A stretch of 17,342 bases of DNA from an uncultured Erysipelotrichaceae bacterium (GTDB taxonomy: Bacteria; Bacillota_I; Bacilli_A; Acholeplasmatales; Anaeroplasmataceae), in NCBI GenBank assembly GCA_902783745.1, contig CACZRY010000093.1, positions 1 through 17,342 of the forward strand, written 5' to 3'. This document shows, one piece after another, positions 1-9,500 of this stretch. Made by a program: the position numbers and the translations under genes. How positions within the stretch are numbered: the stretch's first letter is position 1; each line of letters opens with the position of its first letter. The notes below the pieces were generated by a model, which saw only the letters and a list, made by a program, of their open reading frames with translations, was not told the DNA's origin and ran no database searches.

Positions 1-1293
1 ACTAGATTCAGCTAATTCAGCTTGATAAGATGAAACATCACTTGAAAATCTATATAAGATTAATGATTGATATGAAGTTGGATATGAGACTTGGTATGTA
101 TATGTTTGTGTTTTATTTCTTCCATTTCCTGATGTAGTTAATTGAGGATTTTTAGCTTCTACCCATTCATAATTCCCATCTTGGTCATAAAAATAGAATA
201 CATATTTATAACTATCTGAATAATATGTTGATGATACATTAAAATATAGGCTTGATTTATCTACTGATGTTGCACCTGAATAATTAGAATAAGAGTCAGT
301 ATAAATATTTAGACTTGTACAATCATTTACTAAAACATCATATGCTGCATCAATTCCATCTTGTGCTGAATAAATATTAATTTCACCACCATTAACTGTT
401 ACATAGCCTTTTTGTGCACCAGATGACTTTAAGCCTGAGTTAGTAGTCTTAATTCCCTCACCAGCACTAGATACAAGTGTGATTTCACCTGATTCAATTG
501 TTACTGAATCATTTCCTTTTAATGCATCATTAACTGTATTAACAGTAAGATTCATCTTTTGTACCTTTAAATCATCCTTTGAATGAATACCATTATTATA
601 AGTTGAATTAACATAAAGTGTTCCTGTTGCTGCAAGCTTTAAATCACATATAGAATATATTGCAGCATCTTGATCTACACTATCATAAGTTTCAGATGAT
701 TTTCTGTTATCATTTATTGTATTTTCAGTATTTTTAACAGCTTTAATCGTTAAATTATCTGCATTAATACCATAAATAGGGGCTACATTTGAATTAGAAA
801 TTGTTGCTCCATTTAATTCAATTACAACATCTATTGTTTCACTTGATTCTTGGGCAGTTTGTGCATCAATAATAATTTGACCTTCTAATAATTCACCACT
901 ACATACATAAGTACCACCTTTAGTAATTGTATATGTATTTCCTGATACAACAAATTCACCATCTTCTGTTGTCATAAATGATGCTTGAGTATCTGTATTG
1001 TCAACAGTTGTAGTATTAATATCCTCATCTGTTGTAGTATTTACTGCAGTTGTTGTATTAACTGTTGTAGTATTTGCAGTAGTTGTATTTGCTGTAGTTG
1101 TTGTATTAACTGTTGTAATATTTGCAGTTGTTGTATTTGCTGTTGTACTATTAACTGTTGTAGTATCTAAAGTTGTTGTTTCTGAATTTGTTGTAGTAGT
1201 ATTACTATTAGTTGTACTAGAAGTAGATACACTACAAGCACTTAATAATCCTATGCTTATTATACTACTTAATGCTAAAATTCTTTTCTTCAT
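1..1293 (-). CDS. Lipoprotein with Cthe_2159-type carbohydrate-binding beta-helix (3' end outside window)
   Basis: The frame is open from an ATG at 1293 to the left edge: 431 codons, no stop, C-terminus missing. Residues 1-20 are a lipoprotein signal: MKKR, a hydrophobic stretch and the lipobox LSAC, with Cys20 as the lipidation site. Residues about 27-96 are a Thr/Asn-rich linker. From about 117 to 340 the protein shows the repeating pattern of the Cthe_2159/DUF4353 family: ITKGGTYVCSG, NGATISNSNVAPIYG, YNNGIHSKDDLKV, VTVNGGEINIYSAQDGIDA. Members form a right-handed beta-helix, and the founding protein binds acidic plant polysaccharides such as polygalacturonate. A beta-rich tail rich in Tyr and Ser follows. 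The start was chosen because GAGGT (1301-1305) lies 7 bases before the ATG at 1293 but only 1 base before the in-frame ATG at 1299. Likely role: outer-face, lipid-anchored glycan binding. The ligand is inference. Confidence 0.88.
   Translation of the reverse strand, partial: MKKRILALSSIISIGLLSACSVSTSSTTNSNTTTTNSETTTLDTTTVNSTTANTTTANITTVNTTTTANTTTANTTTVNTTTAVNTTTDEDINTTTVDNTDTQASFMTTEDGEFVVSGNTYTITKGGTYVCSGELLEGQIIIDAQTAQESSETIDVVIELNGATISNSNVAPIYGINADNLTIKAVKNTENTINDNRKSSETYDSVDQDAAIYSICDLKLAATGTLYVNSTYNNGIHSKDDLKVQKMNLTVNTVNDALKGNDSVTIESGEITLVSSAGEGIKTTNSGLKSSGAQKGYVTVNGGEINIYSAQDGIDAAYDVLVNDCTSLNIYTDSYSNYSGATSVDKSSLYFNVSSTYYSDSYKYVFYFYDQDGNYEWVEAKNPQLTTSGNGRNKTQTYTYQVSYPTSYQSLILYRFSSDVSSYQAELAESS
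1006..1215 (-). repeat. Coding low-complexity Asn-Thr-Thr-Thr linker repeat
   Basis: Residues about 27-96 of the lipoprotein consist almost wholly of NTTT, ANTTT, VNTTT and similar units, in DNA units rich in AATACAACA or AATACTACA. The stretch separates the lipidated Cys from the folded domain. It is probably an extended, possibly O-glycosylated spacer that crosses the cell wall. Synonymous differences between units show it is not a very recent expansion. Confidence 0.85.
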
Positions 1294-1372
1294 TCCCATT
1301 ACCTCTTTTCTAATAAAAGAATAATGGTTAAACCTAAATTTTACTAAAAATTAAATTAAAAATATCTTAAAA

Positions 1373-1849
1373 TTAAGACTCTTTAACTAATTTTCCTGTC
1401 ATATGCTCTATATTTAGTTCAAGAATTTGGACTCTATTAATAGTTTCTTCAATTTCTTTTTCGACTTCTTCTTTATTAGGATAATATTTATTACCAATCT
1501 TTCTTAATAAAGGAACAAATTCATCTTTATCATTTACAAATCTTATTTTCCCAAAACATACAACACTAGTTATATGCCATATCCAAGAATTATCTTCTTT
1601 ATATCCTTTATTCATTACTACAAAAGAACATTTATTACACTTCTTTAAAGAATCTATTTTGTGTCCTTCTTTTGCGCCATGAAAATATATTTTACTCTTA
1701 TCGGCATCATAATAATAATCTAATACAATTCCATATGGATACCCATCGTCTCCAAGTACTGATAAAACTCCTCTTTTTTCTTCTTGCAATATATTTTTAC
1801 AAACATCATCTGATACTTGTTGTTTAAATCTTCTCATTTGTCTAAACAT
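1373..1849 (-). CDS. Nim-like pyridoxamine 5'-phosphate oxidase-fold protein
   Basis: A 158-residue protein of the PNPOx-like split-barrel, flavin-binding superfamily, NimA/nitroimidazole-resistance branch. Recognisable features are the N-terminal MFRQMRRFKQ, the RGVLSVLGDDGYPYG strand-turn (about residues 26-40), IYFHGAKEGHKID (about 54-66), a VVCFGKIR-like strand and the closing LELNIEHMTGKL. The length is normal for the family. Members are annotated as nitroimidazole resistance or FMN-dependent reductases, but most homologues in gut Firmicutes have no tested substrate. The ATG at 1849 is the preferred start: GAGGTG (1856-1861) lies 6 bases upstream. A GTG at 1858 would add three residues but lies within that ribosome binding site. 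It is divergent from the membrane protein gene at 1912 and 79 bases upstream of the lipoprotein gene, so the two minus-strand genes may be co-transcribed. Confidence 0.85.
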   Translation of the reverse strand: MFRQMRRFKQQVSDDVCKNILQEEKRGVLSVLGDDGYPYGIVLDYYYDADKSKIYFHGAKEGHKIDSLKKCNKCSFVVMNKGYKEDNSWIWHITSVVCFGKIRFVNDKDEFVPLLRKIGNKYYPNKEEVEKEIEETINRVQILELNIEHMTGKLVKES

Positions 1850-1870
1850 AATAATCACCTCATACTACAA

Positions 1871-1894
1871 ATTATATCAAAAAAATGATATAAT
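1871..1894. promoter_or_regulatory. Divergent extended -10 promoters forming one palindrome
   Basis: ATTATATCA and TGATATAAT are perfect 9-base inverted arms separated by six A residues. Read outward, each arm is TGATATAAT, an exact extended -10 consensus (TGNTATAAT). The left arm would serve the Nim-like gene and the right arm the membrane protein gene. No convincing -35 box is seen on either side, as is common for extended -10 promoters. Predicted start sites fall at or a few bases before each GAGGTG, so both leaders would be very short. The same TGATATAAT precedes the RelA/SpoT-like gene. Confidence 0.65.
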
Positions 1895-1911
1895 AATGAA
1901 GAGGTGATTTT

Positions 1912-2472
1912 ATGCCCTATTTAAATGAATTTAGAGAAAGCTCATTAAGACAATTAAAAATATTTAGATATATATTAGAATTTTTAGCTGTATTAGTAGC
2001 ACTACTATTTACAGGATTTCATATATATTTTCATATAAATGAATTACCATATTTAATTTTATATTCTGTACTTGGTGGATTATCATTATTATATTTCTTA
2101 TATTTCTTATTTTTATCAAACCAATTTGATAAAAAAGATAATAAACAAATAAAAAGAATAGTAAGATATTTAAAAATCGCAACAAGAGGTGTAATTATAG
2201 TTTTTTCTATAATCGAACTTGCAAATGGTAATCTAACTGCATTAAAAATATTTATTACAGTAATTACATTAATTGTATTTATAAATAGAATATTATATGA
2301 GTTATTCTTAATATTATTATCTCACTTCTATTCTAGATTAAAAGATGAAATAAAAAGTGATTTAGACGGAACTTTTTCAACAATAAATAAAGTAAGAGAA
2401 AAAACAAAAAATAAATATAGTAATTATAATGAAGAAAAAACAAAAGATGATGATAATATAATAGACGTTTAA
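1912..2472 (+). CDS. Membrane protein of unknown family, four membrane segments
   Basis: A 186-residue protein I do not recognise. Hydrophobic segments lie at about residues 18-40, 46-69, 88-104 and 109-137. A Lys/Arg-rich loop (QFDKKDNKQIKRIVRY) joins the second and third, and a hydrophilic tail from 140 on is rich in Lys, Asp and Glu and ends in an acidic patch (KDDDNIIDV). By the positive-inside rule the N-terminus, central loop and tail are cytoplasmic. No catalytic or transporter signature is visible. The start is well supported: GAGGTG at 1901-1906 lies 5 bases before the ATG. It is the only plus-strand gene in the window, is transcribed divergently from the Nim-like gene, and shares a terminator with the convergent RelA/SpoT-like gene. 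Confidence 0.8.
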   Translation: MPYLNEFRESSLRQLKIFRYILEFLAVLVALLFTGFHIYFHINELPYLILYSVLGGLSLLYFLYFLFLSNQFDKKDNKQIKRIVRYLKIATRGVIIVFSIIELANGNLTALKIFITVITLIVFINRILYELFLILLSHFYSRLKDEIKSDLDGTFSTINKVREKTKNKYSNYNEEKTKDDDNIIDV

Positions 2473-2498
2473 AAGGGTAAGGCACATGCCTTACCCTT
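2473..2498. terminator. Bidirectional intrinsic terminator between convergent genes
   Basis: A perfect 12-base inverted repeat, AAGGGTAAGGCA / TGCCTTACCCTT, with a 2-base apex (a 4-base loop in practice). The plus strand continues with ATTTTTG, and the minus strand has a shorter run of Ts. It starts just after the stop of the plus-strand gene and overlaps the stop of the minus-strand gene, so it can end transcription from both sides. Its GC-rich stem stands out against the AT-rich surroundings. Confidence 0.92.
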
Positions 2499-3471
2499 AT
2501 TTTTGAAATTTTGATAAATGTTCAAATGGTGTGATCATTCGTCCTTTTAAAAGTCCACAACCATCATTAACTAAAGAATTAGATGTTGCACCAAACATAT
2601 TTACATCAACTAAAGAATAATCGATATTTTGAAGTAATTCTTCTCTTTTTATTGCTTCATCAAAATAAATAGATTCTCCTTCTTTAATTCCTAATCTTCT
2701 ATTTCTTTTTTCAATTTGCTTATTTTCATAATTAATATGATTTGCACTACCAATTTCTGCAAAATCATCCATATCCTTAGTTCTTAATTGTAATTCAATA
2801 TAACAATCTGCAATATCATCATGTAATGTTAAATGGAGTGACTTATATCCATTACTTGATGGATTTGATACATAATCTCTTACGTATTTGTGAAGAGATG
2901 GATTCAATAAAAAAGAATGATTTATATCCTTACTAGATTCAACAATACTAAATCCTCTTTCACTTAAGAATTTAGGTAAAATATTTGTAATTTTATATAA
3001 TAATTCTAATTCAATTTCACTTCTTTTAGTATCATCTTTAAAACTTGATTTAGGTAATTGAATAACTATTCTATATGCAATTAAATCTCTAAAACCATCT
3101 AGCTTTTTCTTTAATTCTTCAATATCAGGTATCTTACCTGTTTTTTTATATCCTTCATATATGTATTCAATAACATAGCCATTAAATTTTTGTTCAGCAC
3201 GAATAAGTGATTTTATTCTACCCTTAAAAGTAAATGATAAAAATGGATATTCGCTTACCATATATTGATAAAGTTCTCTTATTCTTTGGGCTTGAGATGT
3301 AATGAAATCATTATTCTCAAGTAAATCAATTTGTTGCTGTAAAAACATTGTATGAACCTTATCTATTTCATTTGATGTTTCTTCAATAGATTTACATAAA
3401 TCTGAATAATATCTATGAAGTATTTGTATAACAGTATCCCCATCATATAAATAATCAGTAAGTTTTACCAT
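2497..3471 (-). CDS. RelA/SpoT-domain (p)ppGpp synthetase-like protein
   Basis: A 324-residue protein with a RelA/SpoT nucleotidyltransferase domain at about residues 78-250. Visible motifs are GRIKS (84-88), FRDLIAYRI (127-135, with the Mg-binding Asp129), NGYKSLH (207-213, the guanine-binding G-loop Tyr region) and IELQLRT (225-231, with catalytic Glu226), followed by AEIGSANHINYE. The catalytic residues look intact, so synthesis of (p)ppGpp or a related alarmone from ATP and GTP/GDP is expected. There is no HD hydrolase domain and there are no TGS/ACT regulatory domains, so it is a small alarmone synthetase type. It is longer than the usual 200-260 residues, with a helical N-terminus of about 75 residues and a C-terminal tail of about 75 residues that I do not recognise. 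AGGAG at 3479-3483 lies 7 bases before the start. It is monocistronic, with no small antitoxin-like gene beside it. Confidence 0.85.
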   Translation of the reverse strand: MVKLTDYLYDGDTVIQILHRYYSDLCKSIEETSNEIDKVHTMFLQQQIDLLENNDFITSQAQRIRELYQYMVSEYPFLSFTFKGRIKSLIRAEQKFNGYVIEYIYEGYKKTGKIPDIEELKKKLDGFRDLIAYRIVIQLPKSSFKDDTKRSEIELELLYKITNILPKFLSERGFSIVESSKDINHSFLLNPSLHKYVRDYVSNPSSNGYKSLHLTLHDDIADCYIELQLRTKDMDDFAEIGSANHINYENKQIEKRNRRLGIKEGESIYFDEAIKREELLQNIDYSLVDVNMFGATSNSLVNDGCGLLKGRMITPFEHLSKFQK

Positions 3472-3494
3472 AAAATCACTCCTAAACCTTTAGT

Positions 3495-3503
3495 ATTATA
3501 TCA
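3495..3503 (-). promoter_or_regulatory. Extended -10 promoter for the RelA/SpoT-like gene
   Basis: Read on the minus strand this is TGATATAAT, an exact extended -10 element identical to those at 1871-1894. The predicted start site is near 3488, giving a leader of about 17 bases with AGGAG before the ATG at 3471. No clear -35 box is seen. Confidence 0.65.
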
Positions 3504-3531
3504 TAATTATTTTTAATTAAAAGGATATTTT

Positions 3532-3566
3532 TAAATAAATAAAGAGGCTTATATTAATTAAGCCTC
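3532..3566 (-). terminator. Intrinsic terminator of the helicase/surface-protein operon
   Basis: On the minus strand, GAGGCTTA / TAAGCCTC forms an 8-base stem with a 7-base AT loop, at 3544-3566, followed by TTTATTTATTT. It begins 16 bases past the stop of the giant surface protein gene and upstream of the RelA/SpoT-like promoter, so it separates the two transcription units. Confidence 0.85.
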
Positions 3567-3582
3567 AATATTATTAATTAGA

Positions 3583-6500
3583 TTAAATTAATACTATACC
3601 ATATAAACCTGAAATACTATATCTACTGCTCTTTTCAATAGTGATTACACCAGATAAACCAGATAATTCTAAAATACCTGATGATGGTATTTCATAAATT
3701 TCATCATTTATACTAATTCTATTATAATAAGAATTTGTTAAATATCCAACTAATATTAAAGTTGTATATGTTGTATTTGATAAATCAATGGTAATAGTTG
3801 TTGATGATTCAATCTTCAATACCTTACTAAATTCATGTTCTAAATATGATTTAGTTGTAGTAACTTGATTATTAATATTTCCTTTAACAGTACATAATTC
3901 ACTTGATGATGTATCATTTTGAGTAAAATCTATAAATAATGCACTATTAATAATATAATCATAAGAATCATTTAATAAGAATTCTATTTCGTCATCTGAT
4001 ACACCTAATTGGTTATATAATTCATAAACATTATTATACCAAACAGGATTTTCAATAATACCCATATCAGTAGTATAATATGCTGCTAAAGCCTTTAAGC
4101 TTTCTAATGTTAATGAAACATCATATGTATTAGATGATGATGAGCTTGATTGCATTATAATAGATTCTTCAGTTGTTGTGAACTTAATATAATAATGACC
4201 ATAACTTGTAGGTACATTATTTACTACCTCAACATCTAAATCATTATCTGTATAAACCTTATCAAGTTTTGCAAGAACTGATTCAGGATAATCACCCCAC
4301 CAGCTTGGTTCTATTGAATTCCATGCAAAGCCATAACCAACATAAATCTTAGATACAACTACATTTAATGTATCATAAATAGACTTATAATTTGCGTTAC
4401 TTGACATGATTTCAAAGCTATAACCATTTTCCTTATAGCTTTCAAATGTACCATCAATATAGAAATTAACATCATCATCTATTATATTAGAAAGATCACT
4501 TGAAGCTACATTAATATTTACATTATGTTCCAATCCATCATAATTACATGCTAAATAATACTTCTTATCCCATGTTACTGTTGCAGTAACATCTTCATCA
4601 GTATCAAGTGAGATATTAATATTAACCTCTATTGGTGATACGCTTATATAACATGTCATATCACTTGGAACATTATAATTGTTTGATGTTGTTTCAAATG
4701 TAGCAGTACATAAAACTTTACCATCTATTACATTTGTAACTTGACCTGTATATTTAACAGATAGCTTTAGACCATCTAATCCTTCTACTAAATCAAGGCC
4801 AGATACAGTTTGTTGATGTGCTGTACCATCGTAATTAAATACTACATCTTCAAATGTTACAGATGACATATCATAATCAGCCTTCTTAATAGTATATGAT
4901 ACAGTTGATGATGCTTTATAGTTTGAATTAGAAATTGATGCTATATAGGCAGTATATGTACCTGCATCTATCGCATATCCACCAACCTCAAATGTACATT
5001 CATCATCATTTAATAATCCATTTAGCTTAGCTATAGGATAATGCTTTGTATTGTCATATGTAAATGTAGTATTTGCCCATGTTACAGTTAATTCCTTAGC
5101 TACAATTGTAATTGTTGCTCTCATAGACTTAGGTACGTTATAGTTTTCATCTATAGTCTTAAATGAAACAGTAACTGTTACAGTACCATCAATAACGTTT
5201 GTTGCACCACCTGTATATTCATCAACGGATACGCCTTGTGGTAATTGACCAGAAATTACTGGATGTTGTAATTGACCATTATATTCTATAATTAAATCTT
5301 CAAATGATACAGATGACATATCATAATTTGCTTTAGTAATTTTATATGTTACATCATCAGGTATTGTTAATGAATAATTATTATTACTAATTCCAATAAC
5401 TTCAATAGTATATTCACCAACGTTAATGCCACCACCGTTAATAGTTAATTCACAAGCATCACCAGAAATTAATCCTATTAATTCATAGTTTGGACCTTGT
5501 AATTGACCATTATATTCTACTTCTAGGTCTAACCATTTAACAGTAAGTTCACGTTTTGTAATTGTAACCTCAACTGTAATATCAGGAATTGAATTGTAGT
5601 TTGAATCAACTTCAAATCTTACAGTAATTAAATGAGTACCAACTTGGCTACTTAATCCAATAAAGCTATAAGTTGCACCACTTGGCATTTCACCTACTAC
5701 AATTGGTTTTAAATCAGTACCATCATATACCTTAGTATTTTCTTCAAATGATACTTTTGAAATATCTAAGGTTGCCTTTTCAATAGTGAAATTATATTCA
5801 TTATTAGAAGGAAGCTTATAATTTGGATTTGATAATGATACAGCCTTTGCAGTATATTCTCCTGCGTTAATTCCAGAACCAGAAACATTTACTGTACAAA
5901 TATCTGTTAACAATAAACCATCTGCAGTACATGAAGGCTTTTGTTGTAAGCCATTATATGTGAAATTATCACCTGCCCACTTTAATGAAATAGTTTTTGC
6001 AGTAATAATTACTATTGTTGACATTTCAGGTATTTGATTATAGTTATCAGACCCCTTAAATGTTGCAGTAACTCTTCCTTGACCTACATCCTTAATACCA
6101 TCTGAATATTCAATAATAACTGGACCATCTAAGCCCATAATTTCAACAGCATCTCCATCTGATGTCTTAAGACTAGGTCTTTGTTGGTAACCATTATATT
6201 CAAAAGTATATACACTTTCAAATTTTATATTTGAATAATCATAATCAGCTTTTTTAATTTCATAAGTATACTTTGAATTATCTAAATCGAAAGTATAATT
6301 TGTATTACTAATTGAATTTACATATACAGTATATGTACCTGCATTAATATTATTAGAATAATCAGTTAATACTACTTCTGCATCATCACCTGAAACTAAA
6401 TTAGTAATTGATACATTAGGCGCAATAGCCTTACCATTATAAATAGGTGTGTTTTCAAATGAGAATACAAATGATGCAGTTCTTGGCGTAATTGTTACAA

Positions 6501-9500
6501 TAGCTGTTCTAGATGTTGGTACATTATATGAGTCATCAGTTGCTTCAAATGATACTGTTACAACTAATGAACCAACATTACAAATACCAACTTTATCATA
6601 TTTAACATTTAACCAATCAGGCTTATCATCTAAGAATTGCACTTCTGGCCTATGATAATCTCCATCATATGTATAAGTTACATCTTCAAAAATAAATTCA
6701 AAATTATAATCTTTTGCAACAATTGAATAAGTTGTTTCTACATTATCACTACCTAAAGTATAGTTAGTATTAGATAAGCCTATCGCAGTTGCAGTATGGT
6801 CTCCTACCGCAGATTCACCATCACCATCAATATATACAAAACATATATCATTTAATACTAAGTTAGTAACTGTTGCTGTTGGCTTTTTTAAAGAACCATC
6901 ATATTCGAATGTTGTTTGTGACCATTGGATTACTGCAACACGTTTAGTAATTGTTACATTAATTGTAATTGATTTATTTGCATCATCAATAACATAATTT
7001 AATGAATCAGGATTGAATTCTGCAACAACCTTATAAGATCCTGCATTCTTACCAAATCCACTATAAGAAACTGTAACGCTAGTTGGAAGCTTATCCTTAG
7101 AAATAGTTGGATATTGATTGCTACCATTATATTCATAGCTTGCATCAGTATATCCTAATTCACTTGTATCAAATGTAATCTTCTTAGGATTAATCTTATA
7201 TTGATATGTTTTATTTTCAGGTAATTTATAATTATTTAAATCATTATTCTTTAATGATAAATATGTAATTGTATATGTACCTGCATTAACTGAATTAGAA
7301 TAATCATAAACTAATTCTAATCCTTCAATAGAAATTGTATATGTAGGAACTTCGATATTACCACTATAAGTAGTTTCACTAAAGCTCCAGCTAATATCTA
7401 CTTCCTTAGGATTAATAATTACACAAACATTATATGTTGTACTAATTATTTCATTTGGTTTATCTTTATATTTAAATGAAACTAATACATCATAAGTACC
7501 AACATTTATAATATCCTTATCACATTTAAATATAGCTTCTACATTATCAGGTATAAAAGTGAATTCAGGTTCATGCTTATTACCATCATATTCAAATTCT
7601 AAATCACCAAATTCTATGTCTGTTAATTCATTTGTTTTTGCAGTAATACTATAAATAACCTGGTTTTCTAATAATTTATAATTTTTATAAATATAATTAT
7701 TATCATTCTTACCCTTTAAAGATTTAATTGATGCAGTGTGGTTACCTATAGAATTTGCACTACCTTCTTCTTCACATGCTACATAATCTAAATCCTTTTG
7801 TAATACATTTTTTAAAGTATATGAAGGGAATTGCAAATTACCATCATATTCAAATGTTAAAATCTTACTCCAAGTAACTTCTACATCTCTAGCATTAATA
7901 GTAATTAAACCATTCATACTTTCTGGTACATTATAATTATTAGATAATGTATAAAAATTACATGCTACTACCTTTTGACCAACATTAGTTAAGCCTTCTT
8001 CAAATTCATAAGTAATTTGAATATTGTCAAGACCGATTGGTAATTCACCTACTAAAGATGGAGTATGCATATTTCCATCATATGTATTTACTAAATCCTT
8101 AATTGATATATTACTCATATCATATGATGCTTTTGAAATAGATATGTTAATATCTTTTGTTCTATATTTAGTTTCTACTAAATTATTATAATTTAATGTA
8201 ATTATTGCATAATATGAACCTGAATCTACTACATTTTTAACATTAAATCCTTCATCAGTAACAATTATCTCATTATTACTATTATAAAATTCATAGCTAT
8301 AACTTGCATTAGATAAAACATTTGATATAGATAAATCAACATAATATGATTCATTATCATATATCTTATTTAAATCATCTGATATTATGATATTTGGTTC
8401 ATCAATTACCCATTTAGCATATAATGTATCAAATTCACCGTTTAAGCTTTGAGATGCTTTGTTGCTAAAATATGGATCTAAATACCAACCTTCAAAGCTA
8501 AATCCTTCCTTTTTAGGTTCAACAAATTCAATAACATCTTCTTCTGTATAAATTAATGTTTTATCTGAATCAAATGCTACATCATCTAATATAGTATCAA
8601 ATGTAATACTATATTCTTTTAAGAACTTAGCTTTTAAATTTAAATCAGTTGTAATATCAGGATTAATTTCAGTATATTCCTTTGTATAATTACCATATTC
8701 ATCTACTAAATACCAACCCTTAAATTGATATCCATCTTTTTCTAATTCAGGTAGCTTAATAGTACCTAAATCATCATAATAGACTTCTGGTAAATCATCA
8801 TTAGATGAGGCACCTGAATAATCATAATTAATATTATAAATATAACTATAATTACAATTAATTTCAGTATTCTTACTTACTGTAATAGGAAATGTAATAT
8901 CTAAATTACCAATATTATATCCATCATATAAAATCTTTCTTCCATCAATTTCCTTTTCTAAAGAATCACTTGATGGTTCTTCTAATAATTCTTCATCTTT
9001 AAATATATATACTGGAAGATTTGTTCCATTAAAACAAACATAATATTCATCATCACCTACAATAGGTACAAATAAATAATCATATTTTCTATTAGCACTT
9101 CTATATTCATCTACTAATGTTCTATCAGTTTTAATTCTAATATCCTTATTTAGGTTTTCTAAATCAAGCTTAGTATTAGCGTTATTTAAATAAATAACCT
9201 CAACATTAGAATTATTAATTGCATCCATTAATTCTATATCTAATGAATCGATATATACTTCTTTAACCTTTGAATCTAAAAAAGCATCTTTAGATATATA
9301 TTTAACACTAGATGGAATAACTAAAGTTCCAGAAACATTTACTAAACTATTATCAGATATAGCAATAGTATCATCTTTAATTATTACATCACCCTTACCT
9401 TTTAAAACATTATTTAAAACATAACCATTATATAATTTATCGTATGTATAAATAATCTTTCTATTATTTGTTGATGTAATTACTACAATTAACGCAACAA

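Noticed and set aside
985..1324. Two overlapping plus-strand open frames rich in Cys/Ser/Ile or Val
   Set aside because: They are the complement of the Thr/Asn repeat of the lipoprotein gene. Their low-complexity composition follows from the repeat, and neither has a ribosome binding site or a domain.
1850..1858. GTG at 1858 as the start of the Nim-like protein
   Set aside because: The GTG is within the GAGGTG ribosome binding site itself. The ATG at 1849 has ideal spacing and gives the family's usual N-terminus.
2497..3471. Toxic small alarmone synthetase of a toxin-antitoxin pair
   Set aside because: No small antitoxin-like gene adjoins it. It has its own promoter and terminator, and its only close neighbour is convergent.
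6449..6655. Plus-strand open frame of 68 codons
   Set aside because: It lies wholly inside the MBG array on the opposite strand, has no Shine-Dalgarno or promoter, and resembles no protein family.
4350..8361. CRISPR-like or non-coding tandem repeat array
   Set aside because: The period of about 230-240 bases, continuous reading frame and domain-level similarity show coding beta-domain repeats.
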